Source: Rhyzopertha dominica
Taxonomy: Eukaryota; Arthropoda; Insecta; Coleoptera; Bostrichidae
Assembly: GCA_025024175.1 (NCBI GenBank)
Contig: QCXZ01000064.1
Location: 39,577,325 to 39,641,324 of the forward strand
DNA: 64,000 nucleotides
Direction: 5' to 3'
Positions 22,735-34,921 of the stretch are shown here, one piece after another. A program made the position numbers and the translations under genes. The notes below the pieces were generated by a model that was given only the letters and a program-made list of their open reading frames with translations, ran no database searches and had not been told where the DNA came from. Numbering within the stretch: position 1 is the first letter of the stretch; each line of letters begins with the position of its first letter.

Positions 22735-25425
22735 TACATCCATTTTAGCAAAGTGCCTACAATTTCACTAAATTACTAAAATAAAAAGATATAATACCTA
22801 CATGTAATAATGAAAATAAATCTAATACGTATTTTTTCTTTCTATCCTAGCAAAGCCAATTATGGTTTGCGTTAATAAATGCAAGTATGAGTGTACCTTA
22901 AACACTTGACTGTTTGTGAAATTGTGAGTAGACCTCTGAATTCACAATACAAATATTTATAAAAGCAAGATATTGAGAACTAAGGAAATGCAAAGCAATT
23001 CAAGAGCTAGCCTTAGCTTTAAATCAAACGACGATATAATAATGACGATGGCATAGTTTCAATCAAAACAAAAAAGTAATGTCCAAACCGCAACGTCCCA
23101 GTATTAATAGTTACAGAGATAACAACTATAATAAGACGTTCTGTTACCCGGCTGTAATTTAAAGGTATCAATACGGAATGTTCTTTTGCTATGCGTTGAC
23201 AACATTAACACAATTCAAGTGAGACAGCAGTTAATAGTTACAACGTTCTACCAAGTACGATACTTTTCGAAATGAATCTTAGATGGTTGGTGAAGTTGTG
23301 CCCAGTTCTTTTATCGATTAAAAGATGGCAACTAGTAGTTCTCTCCTGCTGCATTGTGAAGAGCTAATAAAGGAGTACTCTTTTTATGATGCCAAACTTT
23401 AGAAATATTTTATTTCTTCATCAGGGCATCTAAGATAGTTTTAAACGGTACAGTTGTTAGGCTGCTTTTAAAGAGAGTTACAAATAAAGCTAACATCACT
23501 ACTCGTTTTTNTANACTATCTAACTGCCATAAAATAATCATTGAAGCTAAGTCGTAGCAACATCAACACANAATCGGNCAAGAAGTAGTAAGGGTCTAAT
23601 GCTGCTACGCGCGGTCTTCAGTTCGATACAAAACCTCCTGTGCATTTCATGGATGTTCCATCTTCTGTCTAGTTTAAACTTGCCATTTTGTCTTAGTCTG
23701 AAACTTAGTTCCTAAAAACTTATCAGAAGATATAATAAGCCTGTTTATTTTAATTTAAATTATTTTTGCGCCATCCTTTATAATAATTACCTAAATATCA
23801 AAGTCTTTTGGTAAATAACGTAACAATGCTTAATATTTTTGAGACACTAGTTGTATGACCACAGAATGAATACTCTGCCCGTTGTTATGCAAGAATACTG
23901 CAGGACTCGCAGGATCTATAGCCAGCAAAGCGAAATATTGGTTTCCACTTTCTATGCATAAGTTCAAATTATTCATTCGGCATGACGCTTTGAGTTTTCC
24001 AGGGGGAGTAAGCGCGATAAGATTTTGATGGCTGTTAAGTTTCGCCACCCCCGCTATTCCGTCTGCCAACCAAGTTCGAAAGGGTCGCGCTTCTGAATAT
24101 TTCAGCCGTTTTTATGTGTGTATACTTCGAATACCAATTGCTGACGAGAAGACTATTCCTTATAGAGTGGGAATGTATAAATATATGCTTATGCACTAAC
24201 CGTGTATACCAGAATTTCTTTGACAAACTCTTTTTAATAGTTTGAAACATGCAGAGTTGAAAAAATAAAAGCTGTTGAGTTTATAGCCATTCGACTTTTG
24301 TTTGCCGCTAAAACAAAAATTACTGCTCCCTCAGATTCTTTATTGAGTGAGGAGAGACTAATTTTCAATGCCACATTATGGATGATCGATTTCTGATTTT
24401 AAAAATTCATTTAGAGGATGCCACGAGAAACCACCAGCGTACTTTTGAATAGTTTGTACCATAATGTATTTAATATGGTCGCTTAATAGTAACTAATGGA
24501 TGTTCAACACGAGCACAAATACAGTTTTTTAGAAAATTCTGACATTTTGATGTAATCATAGAATAAAATTAATTTATGGAACAACACGTGTCTTATTTGG
24601 TTTTGCTGGCAGATTGGAGTTGTTTTGACGAAATCTTCATTCACGATTTGCCATAACTTATTACTGTGAATGAATTTCAGTGATACAGAATTTAGACTAA
24701 TATTAGTCACTTCCTATAAAGCTTGGGTAGACAGGCACATGCTAACAAACCTTTGAATTCAAATAGCCCTAGAGAAAGAAGTTAAAAGGTGTTAAACCAC
24801 AGGACTTAGGCGACAAGTTATGATCGTCTAAAACAAAGAACGCGGGATGTTTCGCGCAATTTGCTATTGCGGCACGTACTATGTGACAACTGGCACCACC
24901 TTGTGGTGCGGCTTCGGAAACTATAGCATCCACAAGAGGCACAAATNATGGGTATCATGNCATGTTGTTGTTGTTGTTGGNAAACAACATGTCATCGACA
25001 ACAACCACGGAAGCCTTCAAACCAATGGGTATCATGTCAAAATTTTGTTCTCCATTAACTGTAATGATCAACATTAGCTTCTCGCTGTTCTTTGCCGGCG
25101 ATAATTTGACTGGTAGATTCTAAAACTACTGCAAGTATTGAAAATACTTTTTAAAAAGTAAGCTCTCCAAGTTTTGTTAATGTGTATATAGCAATTGCGT
25201 TCAGTTTACTATCATTGGGTGTATTCAAAAAGTGAACTGTATATTGGATTCGAGAATCCTTTATTCAAATTCAGCATTTTTGGAACAGTTCTAATGTATT
25301 TTAAAGTAGGTAGTTTGAAGTCTGCGATAATTGCAAATCTGCAATAAACACGTTCGCCTACCAAAGCGAGTAGCGCGGCTAGTGCTGTCCCCATATCACA
25401 ACGCCCAACCGGCACGCATAAATCT
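22735..25425. other. Stretch without recognised gene
   Basis: Several ambiguous bases (23511-23579, 24947-24981) mark poor consensus. A small hairpin with ATGACATGTTGTT-type arms lies at 24958-25001. The frame at 23830-24069 (minus) is not recognised. Confidence 0.45.
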
Positions 25426-25429
25426 TGAA

Positions 25430-25866
25430 GCAGCAGGGCGTAATATTGCCGAATGGTCCAATTTTAAATCCATCTCATCACCCTCGTCGTCCGAAATAGG
25501 AGTAATGATTCCAGCTCATTTATACGTTTAATGCGCATTTTAAAATAATGACTGGGAAGACGAGGGCGCTTCGGTTTAGCTGAAATATTGGAGTTAATTT
25601 TTATTCCCCCGGAGATATTAATTACGGCGAGTTTTTCATGTTCGGTTAATTCCGTCCCTTCGGATAACAGTAATTATTTCTAGGAGATTCGCCCCTTTTA
25701 AGCGGCAAAGTCCTGGATTCGGCGCTGTTTGTTCTGCGAGGGAACCAAATTGAAATCTTCGGGACGTCACGGGAGACTTTGCCGACTTTGCAGATTTGCG
25801 GGGGTGAGGAACAACTGGTGGCACAGCAACATTGCTTTCGGCGCTTAAATACGGGACCGTCTGCAA
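25430..25866. other. GC-richer non-coding island with TAATT words
   Basis: Contains several homeodomain-type cores (GTTAATTTT, TTAATTACGG, GTTAATTCCG, GTAATTATT) within about 110 bases (25590-25680), in DNA richer in CpG than its surroundings. A minus-strand frame (25636-25866) runs through but shows no domain. It is regulatory-like by composition only. Confidence 0.3.
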
Positions 25867-25869
25867 ATG

Positions 25870-26591
25870 CTTATATCACTGTAATGTTACTGTATATATG
25901 TATGTATGACATAAAAATGATTCACTGAATGTCCTAGCTACTAAGTATAGGAGTGTTGGATAAATTTACTTTTAGTAAACATGTTTGTTTTTTAAAACAA
26001 TTATTGATCAGTGTTTCCACCTCGGCGAATTTTTTTTTAAATTTAACAAATTGGCAAAAATTGCACTTTATAGCTGAATGCACTAAAACCTTTTTGATTT
26101 ATCAGTATGCCTAAAGTGAGATGTGCAGTTTTCATCAATTTAGCAAATTTGATATTGCTAGAATAAGCCGAAAGGCTAGTTCATTCTTTAAATTTACTGC
26201 TACCAGAACGACCAGGAATCTAATCACTATAGAGAGTTGTTTACTCATATGGTTTCAGAGAGGTTAAACACGAAGAGCGAGAGACAAGTGTAAAGAGCGA
26301 CGAACTCAGAACACCAAGATCGTTTCCTTAAACTTTTGGCTCCAAGGGATCGCTTCACTCTACAAAAGCACTTGCAGATCAGCGATTTTACGGAACATGT
26401 GTTTTTGTTCGCTCGCAGTCAGTTATACGTCCACGACGAACTCGGCTCCAAAGTTGCTCACCACAGCATTGGGCGAAACTTGAAAAAAAATATTGGGTTT
26501 CTTAAAGCATGAGCAGTTTTAATAAAAGCAAAGCTGTATGTCAGTATATCAGTGTTTGAGCAATTCTAGTACAGGGTTTCCATAAATTAAT
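25870..26591. other. Stretch upstream of the LTR element, no gene seen
   Basis: Ends in TACAGGGTTTCCATAAATTAAT just before the target site, reminiscent of a Tc1/mariner terminus, but no matching inverted end was found in the 3' flank. Confidence 0.4.
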
Positions 26592-26595
26592 CATG

Positions 26596-26815
26596 AATTA
26601 CATCATGCACCGTCCGAGATTCCCAAGAGAAAATGCTGCGTCGGCAGCTACAGGACACCGCCGCCGCGATAGTTCACTTGGGTTCAGGAGAACAAGAAAA
26701 TGTCAATTAGATTGTAGCATTCATACTGTTAAGTTGTAGGAGTAGAACATTAGTTGTAATTTCAATTAAGAAATAAATTTTTAAAAAGAGACTTCGGCGT
26801 CGTAAACAGTTAATT
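26596..26815 (+). repeat. 5' LTR, copy 1 (220 bp)
   Basis: Starts AATTACATCATGC and ends CAGTTAATT. Contains an AATAAA at 26772-26777 as likely poly(A) signal. It differs from the LTR at 41721-41940 at one position (near 26768, T versus G), consistent with a recent insertion. Confidence 0.93.
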
Positions 26816-26832
26816 GGCGCAGTCAGTAGGAT
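26815..26832 (+). promoter_or_regulatory. Primer-binding site, tRNA-Ser type
   Basis: TGGCGCAGTCAGTAGGAT matches the complement of insect tRNA-Ser 3' ends (TGGCGCAG(C/T)CGGTAGGAT) with only transitions. The first T is shared with the last base of the LTR, as in 17.6/297-type errantiviruses. Confidence 0.8.
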
Positions 26833-27073
26833 ATCCGGGATTACGACGTATCGAACGCGTAATTTTCGTATCTTCGATTGACCGGATATTCCGAACGTTG
26901 GTGATCGGTTTTCGCGAAAGTTCTCGGACGGCACCCTCTGTCTATCGAAGACCCAGCCAGAACTTCCAGGAGCTATCATCACCGGGGATTGGGACACCAT
27001 TGCCTAATTCCGCAAGGACGACCACCCTGAGGAAGCGAATATTCCAACCAGAGGTCACCCTTATAGAAATACG

Positions 27074-27105
27074 ATGCTGAAGAGAATCATTCACCTAATG
27101 TAAGT
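27074..27105 (+). other. Env leader ATG and splice donor, copy 1
   Basis: An ATG at 27074 opens a short frame of eight codons plus two bases before a strong GTAAGT donor (27100-27105), nine bases upstream of the gag ATG. The phase left by the donor matches the env frame after the acceptor downstream of pol. The leader would therefore supply the start codon and the basic beginning of the Env signal peptide. Confidence 0.7.
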
Positions 27106-27113
27106 ACAATTTG

Positions 27114-28463
27114 ATGTCTCTTAACGAAATAATAGACTCATTGGAAAATTTATATATAAATAACCCTTGCACTGACTCCGAGATAGTAAACTCTGAGCAG
27201 TCTAATTCAGAAATTCATCAGTCGTTAGAAGATTACGTAAATAACATGGCGCAGGCACAATTTAAACCGGAATATTTAAATTGCGTACCCCAATTTGACG
27301 GCAATCCAAATGAATTAAATCGATACCTTTCGATATGCGAATCTTTAATTTTATCATTTTATGATGCAAATAATCCGAATAGCTTTCACAATGTTTATTT
27401 GTTGAACTCTTTAATATCTAAATTATCTGGCAACGCAAGGCTAGTAATAAATATTCAAAATGTAAATAACTGGAACGAGTTAAAAGCAACACTGACAAGA
27501 AATTTTGCGGATCAACGTGATGAGACTTGTCTAAATCGAGACTTAGTTATGATGAGGCAAATGCCTCAAGAAAGGCCCCAACAGTTCTATGATCGCTGCT
27601 TGAATATATTAAATTTGCTTTGTAATTATGTAGACTTACACGAGGCAACAGCTGAATCCAAATTGGTAAAGAAAAATCTGTATAATAACTTAGCATTAAG
27701 GACATTTTTATCGGGACTTAGAGAACCCCTAGGTACGACAATTCGATGTATGAAACCAACTGATCTTGCCGCAGCGCTTCAGTTCGTTATGCAAGAAGAT
27801 AACGTCCATTATTTTCAAAATTCAACCAATAAGCCTTTTATGAGACCCAACCAACCTCAAACCCGTTTGTCAATGCCCCAGCAGAAGCTGACAAACCCGA
27901 ATTTTATGACTGTAAATACGAATGTCAACCCGTTTAAAATTTTTAATAACCACACACCAAACAATATCTTTAGAGCCCAAAATACACATCAAAATTATTT
28001 TCCGTCACAACCTATACCAATTCAGCCAAAAGCTAATCAGCCACCTCAGCGATTCTTTACGAATTCGCAAGTATTCAGGAACCCTCAACAAAACAAAAAT
28101 GTTTTTAAACCAAACAGTAACGTCACAAATATGCCTAAGCCAACACCTATGAGTATTTCTACTCGAAACAGTAGCAATCGTTTTCAACAACGACCGTTTC
28201 AACACCAACCCTTTCAACAACAACAACCACAAAGAAATTTTGTTTTCGAGGAACTCTTTAATACGGAGGTAGATCCGGAAACAACACAACAGTACTACGA
28301 ACAAAGTGCGCTAGATGAAAATGACTATGAAAATTTTAGCGGTAATCCAAATTTTGACCAAAATAATGAACACTATGAAGAATTTGAATATACTGACCCA
28401 GCAAATCAGGACGTGTATACCGAAAATTTTCAGGAAGCCAGTACGTCAAACAATCCAACATAG
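27114..28463 (+). CDS. gag: Gag, copy 1
   Basis: 449 codons, intact. ATG at 27114 is the first in frame (the frame itself opens one codon earlier at a TTG). Residues ~60-240 form a capsid-like helical region (PQFDGNPNELNRYL, LSGNARLVINI, FLSGLREPLG). It is followed by an Asn/Gln/Pro-rich stretch to ~380 and an acidic tail. There is no CCHC zinc knuckle, as in Gag of gypsy-group errantiviruses. Gag packages genomic RNA and forms the particle. The last codons overlap the start of pol in the -1 frame. The copy at 59061-60410 is almost identical. Confidence 0.9.
   Translation: MSLNEIIDSLENLYINNPCTDSEIVNSEQSNSEIHQSLEDYVNNMAQAQFKPEYLNCVPQFDGNPNELNRYLSICESLILSFYDANNPNSFHNVYLLNSLISKLSGNARLVINIQNVNNWNELKATLTRNFADQRDETCLNRDLVMMRQMPQERPQQFYDRCLNILNLLCNYVDLHEATAESKLVKKNLYNNLALRTFLSGLREPLGTTIRCMKPTDLAAALQFVMQEDNVHYFQNSTNKPFMRPNQPQTRLSMPQQKLTNPNFMTVNTNVNPFKIFNNHTPNNIFRAQNTHQNYFPSQPIPIQPKANQPPQRFFTNSQVFRNPQQNKNVFKPNSNVTNMPKPTPMSISTRNSSNRFQQRPFQHQPFQQQQPQRNFVFEELFNTEVDPETTQQYYEQSALDENDYENFSGNPNFDQNNEHYEEFEYTDPANQDVYTENFQEASTSNNPT
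28424..28430 (+). promoter_or_regulatory. -1 frameshift heptamer A AAT TTT
   Basis: In the gag frame, GAA AAT TTT presents X XXY YYZ with X=A, Y=T, Z=T. The -1 frame after it is open into protease (DSG at 28550-28558). It lies about 33 bases before the gag stop. Confidence 0.6.
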
Positions 28464-31400
28464 ACCCCCAAATTATTTCAGTTAATACCGTTGACCCCAG
28501 TCGTTTACCATACATTGTATTTCCAGAACACAACCTCAAAATTCTAATAGACTCTGGTTCAACTAAATCATTTATTGACCCGAACGTAGCTAATAAATTC
28601 TTTCAGAATTTTATTAGAGACGATCCTTTTATAGTCTCAACTGTCTTTCAAAAATCAGCACATAAATACAGTGCACAAATCCCTGCTTCAAAAATATTTA
28701 GATTACCTGAACCAAAAGCACTTAAATTCTTTTTGTTTAAATTCCATAATGTTTTCGATGGTTTAATAGGTATTGATAATTTATTACTTTTAAAAGCTAA
28801 CCTCGATTTCAATAAAGGTTATTTAGTTACACCCTATACGCAAATAAAATTACTTTATCATAAATCCGGCAATGAAATACATTTGATAAAAGTTCATCCA
28901 CGGTCAGAGCAAATCATAAAAGTTCAGACGTCTATACAAAACGGTGAAATAATTATTCCCCATCAAAAGATAAATAATTGTGAAATACCCCAGTGTCTCA
29001 CTATAGCAAAAAACGGACAAGCTTTAACTACCATACTAAACAACACCACGAACACAGTGACTTTGGACTTTTCTCAGCCAATTGCAGTCGAAAAATTTGA
29101 CAGACAAGAAATTCAAGAAATTAATTTAAACAACTATGATGACACCCAAAAATCCACATTAGACCTATCAAAAATACGCACAGACCATCTAAATTTTGAA
29201 GAAAAGGACAAAATTATTCAGCTTTGCAAAGAATACTCAGACATATTTTATAACGAAAATATGCCGTTGACGTTTACTAGCAAAATTAAACACAAAATTC
29301 AGACAACTGACGAAATCCCCGTTTATTCAAAATCATATAGGTACCCATTCATTCACAAAACGGAAGTAGAAAATCAGATTCGGAAAATGCTCGACCAAAA
29401 AATTATTCGACCTAGTAATTCTCCATGGTCATCCCCTATTTGGGTTGTTCCCAAAAAGGCAGATGCCTCTGGAAAACAAAAATGGAGAGTCGTAGTGGAC
29501 TACCGAAAATTGAACGAAAAAACAATCGACGACCGCTACCCCTTACCAAACATAACCGACTTACTAGACAAATTAGGAAAATGCCAATACTTTACCACTC
29601 TAGACTTGGCAAGTGGCTTTCATCAAATTGAAATGGATGAAAGTGACATTTCAAAAACGGCTTTCAATGTTGAGAACGGCCATTTCGAATATCTAAGGAT
29701 GCCGTTTGGTCTAAAAAACGCGCCCGCTACATTTCAACGTATTATGGATAATATCCTTAGGGGTATCCAAAACGAGAAATGTCTAGTGTACTTGGACGAT
29801 ATAATAATTTTTTCGACTTCTTTACAAGAACATTTAGAACGGTTAAAATCGGTTTTTCAGCGGCTACGAGAATCAAATTTTAAGATCCAGTTAGATAAGT
29901 CCGAATTTTTAAAAAGGGAAGTGGCTTATTTAGGCCATTTAGTCACTCCTGACGGCGTGAAACCGAATCCAGATAAGATAAAAGCTATAAAAAATTATCC
30001 TTTACCTAAGACAACCAACAAATTAAAGGTTTCCTAGGCCTTTTAGGTTATTACCGACGGTTTATCGATGGATTCGCCAAAGTTACAAAGCCTCTCACGA
30101 AATGTTTGAAAAAAGGTGCAAAAATAGAGCACAACGAAGAATTTATTTCCTGCTTCGAAAAATGCAAAACCCTTTTAATGAACGAGCCGATTCTGCAATA
30201 CCCGGACTTTACTAAAACATTCAACTTAACTACGGATGCGAGTAACGTTGCTATAGGAGCTGTATTATCACAGGGACCTATCGGAAAGGATCTCCCTGTT
30301 GCGTATGCTTCACGTACGTTAAACGATTCGGAACAAAATTATTCAGTAATAGAAAAGGAACTATTAGCCATAGTATGGGCGACAAAGTACTTTCGTCCAT
30401 ACCTTTTCGGACGCAAATTTAATATTATCACGGACCATAAACCCCTTCAATGGCTTTTCTCATTAAAGACCCAAATTCAAAATTACTCCGATGGCGAATT
30501 AAACTAGAAGAGTTCGATTATACCATAATGTATAAAAAAGGCAAACTTAATACTAACGCAGATGCGTTATCTCGCGTAGAAATTCACACCAAAGAATTAA
30601 TCCTTTAGATTACGAAATCGAAAGCATAATCAAAGATATCTCGAAAAATAAAAAACGGTCCTCTGAACTTGATCAATTATTTTATGAATTATGTGAACCT
30701 CAAAATTCAACACGAAAACTCGAAACTGATAACATGTCTATGATAGCCGAACCTGACCAAACACAAAACATACATGAACTAGAACAAGACGATGACGACG
30801 TCACTATTCACTCAAATGCAGACCAAGACCCAATTGTAGGTATTCCGATAGTTGACTATCCCATAAATTTTGGACAAAACCAAATTATTATCAGCTCTGT
30901 TTTGCACTCTCCTGCAAAACCAAAACTAACAATCTTATTTGAGAAAAAGAAACGCATTAACCTCCAAATATCCGAAAACAATTTGAACAAGACATTATTC
31001 AATTTATCAAAGATTATATTTCACCAGATGTCGTTTATCACGTATATTTCGAAAATTTAAATAACAATATCTACGAAAGATTTTCGACAGTACTTCAAAA
31101 ATATTTTAAATGGCCCTCAATTAAGTTCAAAAGATGTACCAATAAATTAATCGATGTAACTGACAAAGACGATGTTCAAATAATTGTACAAAACTATCAC
31201 GAAGGAAAATCTAACCATCGTGGAATAGATGAAACGATGCATAAATCAAAGAAAGATATTATTGGCCCAATCTTAAAATTTCAGTTCAGTCATTTATAAA
31301 CCAATGCGAAATTTGCCAACAAAGCAAATATGAACGTAAACCTGTAAATATCAAATTAAATATTACCCCCACTGCTACAAACCGTTTGAAATTATACATT

Positions 31401-32181
31401 TGGATACTTTTACCCTGGAACAATCAAAATTCCTACAGTAATTGACAGTTTCTCAAAGTACGCCCAAGCATACTTCATAAGTTCTGCGAACGCGACAGAA
31501 ATAGCAGACAATTTAATTAATTTCTTTTCACACCACGGTATTCCGAAGCAAATAGTTTGTAGATAATGGAACCGAATTTAAAAACTCTGTCATTTCAGAA
31601 TTACTTAGACTCCACAAAATTAATGTTCACTTTTGCTCACCAAACCATCCTCAATCTAATGCGTTATCGAAAGATTCCATTCCACTATAATAGAACACAT
31701 CCGGCTACTCAATACTCGAGGATTTTCTAAAAACACCTATAAAAAATAAAATGACGTACGCAATCCTTGCATATAACCATTCAGTCCATTCGGTAACAAA
31801 ATTAAAACCCATCGATGTAGTTAGCGGACACATAAGTAGCAACGACCCATTTAACATAGAAATAGACCAAATTTTGCTTAATGACTACGTTAACGACCAC
31901 AGAGAGAGATCTAAATTGTTGTATTCAAAAATAAATTCCGATATACTACAAACAAAGAAAATGTAATTGAAAAGGAAAACAAAAACCGTGACGATCCCGA
32001 AATTTTCAAAGTACCACAAACCATTTATGTTAAAAAGCACATTCGGCAAAAGAATGCTAATAAATTCACGAAACCGACAAAAATTAAGAAAGTAAATTAT
32101 GAAATGAAAACAGTATCAACAGACGCTCAGGAAAAAATTCATATGAGTAATTTAAAACGCCCATTAAAAGTACCGAAGTAA
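28430..32181 (+). pseudogene. pol: Pol, copy 1, broken after RT
   Basis: Read in -1 relative to gag. The protease motif DSGST is near residue 41, then reverse transcriptase with [22 protein letters not shown] and the YLDD active site (29789-29800). The frame is intact up to a one-base deletion near 30018 and stops at 30037. After that, RNase H (TTDAS), the integrase HHCC finger and the DDE core are all present but split by one-base indels, mostly in A or T runs. The indel style is that of uncorrected long reads. The same region is open in the copies at 37736-40003 and 60377-64000. Confidence 0.85.
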
Positions 32182-32197
32182 ACGTAAAATCTTATTT

Positions 32198-32200
32198 CAG
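32198..32200 (+). other. Env splice acceptor, copy 1
   Basis: TTATTTCAG ends at 32200, about 20 bases after the pol stop, preceding the env frame. The same acceptor stands at 40021-40023. Confidence 0.65.
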
Positions 32201-33878
32201 ATTTTTGGCCTCTCTTGGACTTGGACAAGAAAAAATTACACTACGAAATTTAGAAAACAATCCTGGTATGATCCCTTAAAATTAGGAACTGCAAAAGTTG
32301 AAGAATACACCCATACACTAATTCATTTTTACGATTTAAATCCTATTATTGTTGAAATAAATAAATTACAGCTACAAACTAGAGCACTAAGAGAATCGCT
32401 TGACAGAAACAATGAATATGCATTCGATACTGCAAATTACCTGAAAATTCTAAATTTTAACCGAAGAAAAAGTAACTCAAAAATTAACTGATATACTACC
32501 ATACCCTCAAAGAGTTAAACGAGGTTTAATTAACGGTTTAGGTTCAATATTCAAAGTAATTAGTGGGAATTTAGACGCATCTGATGGAGAACGTTACCGA
32601 TAAAATCATCAATGAACTGCAGGCAAATCAAATAAAACTAAGTTCGAGCTTAAAATCACAAAATTCCTTGTCAATTGCACTAATAAACAAATTCAATTCA
32701 ACAGTTCGACAAATAAGCCAAAATGAAAGATATTTAGAATCGAAATTAAATCAGGTAGCTTTAATTGTTCAAAAACAGTCAATTCGAGAACATTCGATTT
32801 TCATAAAAGATTTAATGATCCAAATTATTAACCTATACGAAATTATAAATTCCGTTCTACAAGATATAGAAAATTCCATATCATTTGCAAAGCTTCAAGT
32901 TATGCATCCTAGCATAATGAAAAGTACCGAATTGTTCGAAGAATTACAAACATCGGGAAATCACTGCACAAAGGGCAACTGCCGATCGAGATTACTTTGG
33001 AAAATACCATTTTACTTCAAAATCTCATCAAAATTGATAGCTATATATCTAACAATAAAATCACTTACGTATTACATGTTCCTATAACATATCAACAAGA
33101 ATTCAAATATTACCATTTATATTCCATACCGGTTTTATCAAAGAGTCAGTACAAGGCAATCATTCCAAAAAACAAATTTTTGATTAAAACCGAATTGTAC
33201 TTTGCATTTATGGGTGAACCCCTGTACGCAAATTTCTCATCGACTACACCTCTGTCAAAAATGGATCTGCAAGGAATTAGGGATCATTGTCCTTGTGAAA
33301 TTCATCTCTTGGACGGGAGAAACACATCCTGCGAAACGGCATCGATCACCATGGCCAAAAGCCCTAATAAACCGATTGGAAGGAACAGACCAATGGATTG
33401 GAGTATTTCCATTCCAACAAAATTGTAAATTAAAGTGCCCACATCAAGAAGAAGTAATCAAGATCGCGACTGGTACATACTCATCGAAATTCCAGTGGGG
33501 TTGCCAAATATCAACTACCGGAGAAACAATCACCAATAGAAAGTCATTCACCCAAGCCCAGCCGATATTGTTCCCGAATTTGGAAGAATCTGAAAGCAAA
33601 ATCCCAAAGATGAACTTCAGCCTGCATCTCCAGGAAATTCCGTTAGACGAACTCCAATCGATCAAGACACAAATATTAGAAGACCATCCAGATGTATCGT
33701 TTGAAACACTTTCATATATTCCCAGCATTTGGACATTGCTAATTTATGCATTGCTACTTTCAGCTTTATGCTACATGGCCTACAGGACAATCCCGAAAAA
33801 ATGGTGGTCCACAACAAACGAAGACCAACACGGGTAGAATTGTCAGAAGTTCAACTACCTCGCCAACAACCTCGGTAG
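32201..33878 (+). pseudogene. env: Env, copy 1, broken
   Basis: The same envelope gene as at 40024-41701, but split by one-base indels (for example near 32460, 32600, 32950 and 33230) and by a premature TAG at 33835. The defects are scattered single bases, again consistent with raw-read sequence rather than old decay. Confidence 0.8.
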
Positions 33879-33888
33879 TCGAATCTTC

Positions 33889-33897
33889 GGCGGGAGG
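33889..33897 (+). promoter_or_regulatory. Polypurine tract, copy 1
   Basis: GGCGGGAGG directly abuts the 3' LTR start and would prime plus-strand DNA synthesis. Confidence 0.7.
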
Positions 33898-34118
33898 AAT
33901 TACATCATGCACCGTCCGAGATTCCCAAGAGAAAATGCTGCGTCGGCAGCCTACAGGACACCGCCGCCGCGATAGTTCACTTGGGTTCAGGAGAACAAGA
34001 AAATGTCAATTAGATTGTAGCATTCATACTGTTAAGTTGTAGAGATAGAACATTAGTTGTAATTTCAAGTAAGAAATAAATTTTTAAAAAGAGACTTCGG
34101 CGTCGTAAACAGTTAATT
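33898..34118 (+). repeat. 3' LTR, copy 1
   Basis: 221 bp. Identical in design to the 220-bp LTR but with an extra C near 33952 and a small change near 34042 (GAGATAG for GGAGTAG). Followed by CATG. Confidence 0.92.
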
Positions 34119-34384
34119 CATGCAACGCGGGCGGCGTTGACTTCTGCCGCTAAGCTACAATAAGCACTGCGATAGTACAGAAGGTTGCAGATCAAGTTAC
34201 AGTCACGAATTGATAGTTTTATAGAGATTTCCCAACAATTTAGGTTCTATTTTTCTGTCAAAGGTAAGAAATTGCAATAATTATTGGTATAGTAGGCTTG
34301 TGTAATCTCTACAGTCTACACTGTGGAAGCTTTATATAGTGCAGCTAACGTTACTACCACTTAATTTGTGAATCTTACTATTGC
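34119..34384 (+). repeat. 3' flank, first copy (duplicate of 41941-42208)
   Basis: Begins CATGCAACGCGGGCGGCG and matches 41941-42208 apart from a few one-base deletions. It stops at ATTGC, exactly where the other copy enters a run of six G. Confidence 0.92.
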
Positions 34385-34484
34385 NNNNNNNNNNNNNNNN
34401 NNNNNNNNNNNNNNNNNNNNNNNNNNNNNNNNNNNNNNNNNNNNNNNNNNNNNNNNNNNNNNNNNNNNNNNNNNNNNNNNNNNN
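34385..34484. other. Assembly gap (100 N)
   Basis: Exactly 100 N, the conventional filler for a gap of unknown size. It sits between the duplicated 3' flank and a truncated LTR. Confidence 0.98.
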
Positions 34485-34623
34485 CACTTGGGTTCAGGAG
34501 AACAAGAAATGTCAATTAGATTGTAGCATTCATACTGTTAAGTTGTAGGAGTAGAACATTAGTTGTAATTTCAAGTAAGAAATAAATTTTTAAAAGAGAC
34601 TTCGGCGTCGTAAACAGTTAATT
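34485..34623 (+). repeat. 5' LTR fragment, copy 2
   Basis: The last 139 bases of the LTR, starting CACTTGGGTTCAGG at the gap edge, with A deletions in two homopolymers. Confidence 0.9.
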
Positions 34624-34640
34624 GGCGCAGTCAGTAGGAT
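34623..34640 (+). promoter_or_regulatory. Primer-binding site, copy 2
   Basis: The same tRNA-Ser-type PBS as in copy 1. Confidence 0.8.
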
Positions 34641-34881
34641 ATCCGGGATTACGACGTATCGAACGCGTAATTTTCGTATCTTCGATTGACCGGATATTCC
34701 GAACGTTGGTGATCGGTTTTCGCGAAAGTTCTCGGACGGCACCCTCTGTCTATCGAAGACCCAGCCAGAACTTCCAGGAGCTATCATCACCGGGGATTGG
34801 GACACCATTGCCTAATTCCGCAAGGACGACCACCCTGAGGAAGCGAATATTCCAACCAGAGGTCACCCTTATAGAAATACG

Positions 34882-34913
34882 ATGCTGAAGAGAATCATTC
34901 ACCTAATGTAAGT
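34882..34913 (+). other. Env leader ATG and splice donor, copy 2
   Basis: ATG at 34882 and GTAAGT at 34908-34913, unchanged from copy 1. Confidence 0.65.
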
Positions 34914-34921
34914 ACAATTTG

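Larger units (their letters stand above)
26596..34118 (+). mobile_element. Errantivirus-type LTR retrotransposon, copy 1 as assembled
   Basis: LTR, PBS, gag, pol, env, purine tract, LTR. Termini are AATTA...TAATT. CATG flanks both ends (26592-26595 and 34119-34122), a YRYR target duplication typical of errantiviruses. The 5' part up to about 30018 is clean. Beyond that there are many one-base indels, mostly in homopolymers, that break pol and env. The copy after the gap (34485-41940) has the reverse pattern and the same 3' flank. The two are best read as one insertion assembled twice. Confidence 0.92.

Noticed and set aside
25636..25866. 76-codon minus-strand frame in a GC-richer island
   Set aside because: No recognisable domain; the open frame is explained by the local GC content.
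26814..27080. 88-codon frame in the LTR element leader, kept in all three copies
   Set aside because: It has no ATG and begins at the PBS. Its conservation follows from the copies being nearly identical.
28005..28304. Minus-strand frames inside gag and pol (also 35814, 39106, 41266, 59952 and 63238)
   Set aside because: They are shadows of the plus-strand gag, pol or env coding sequence.
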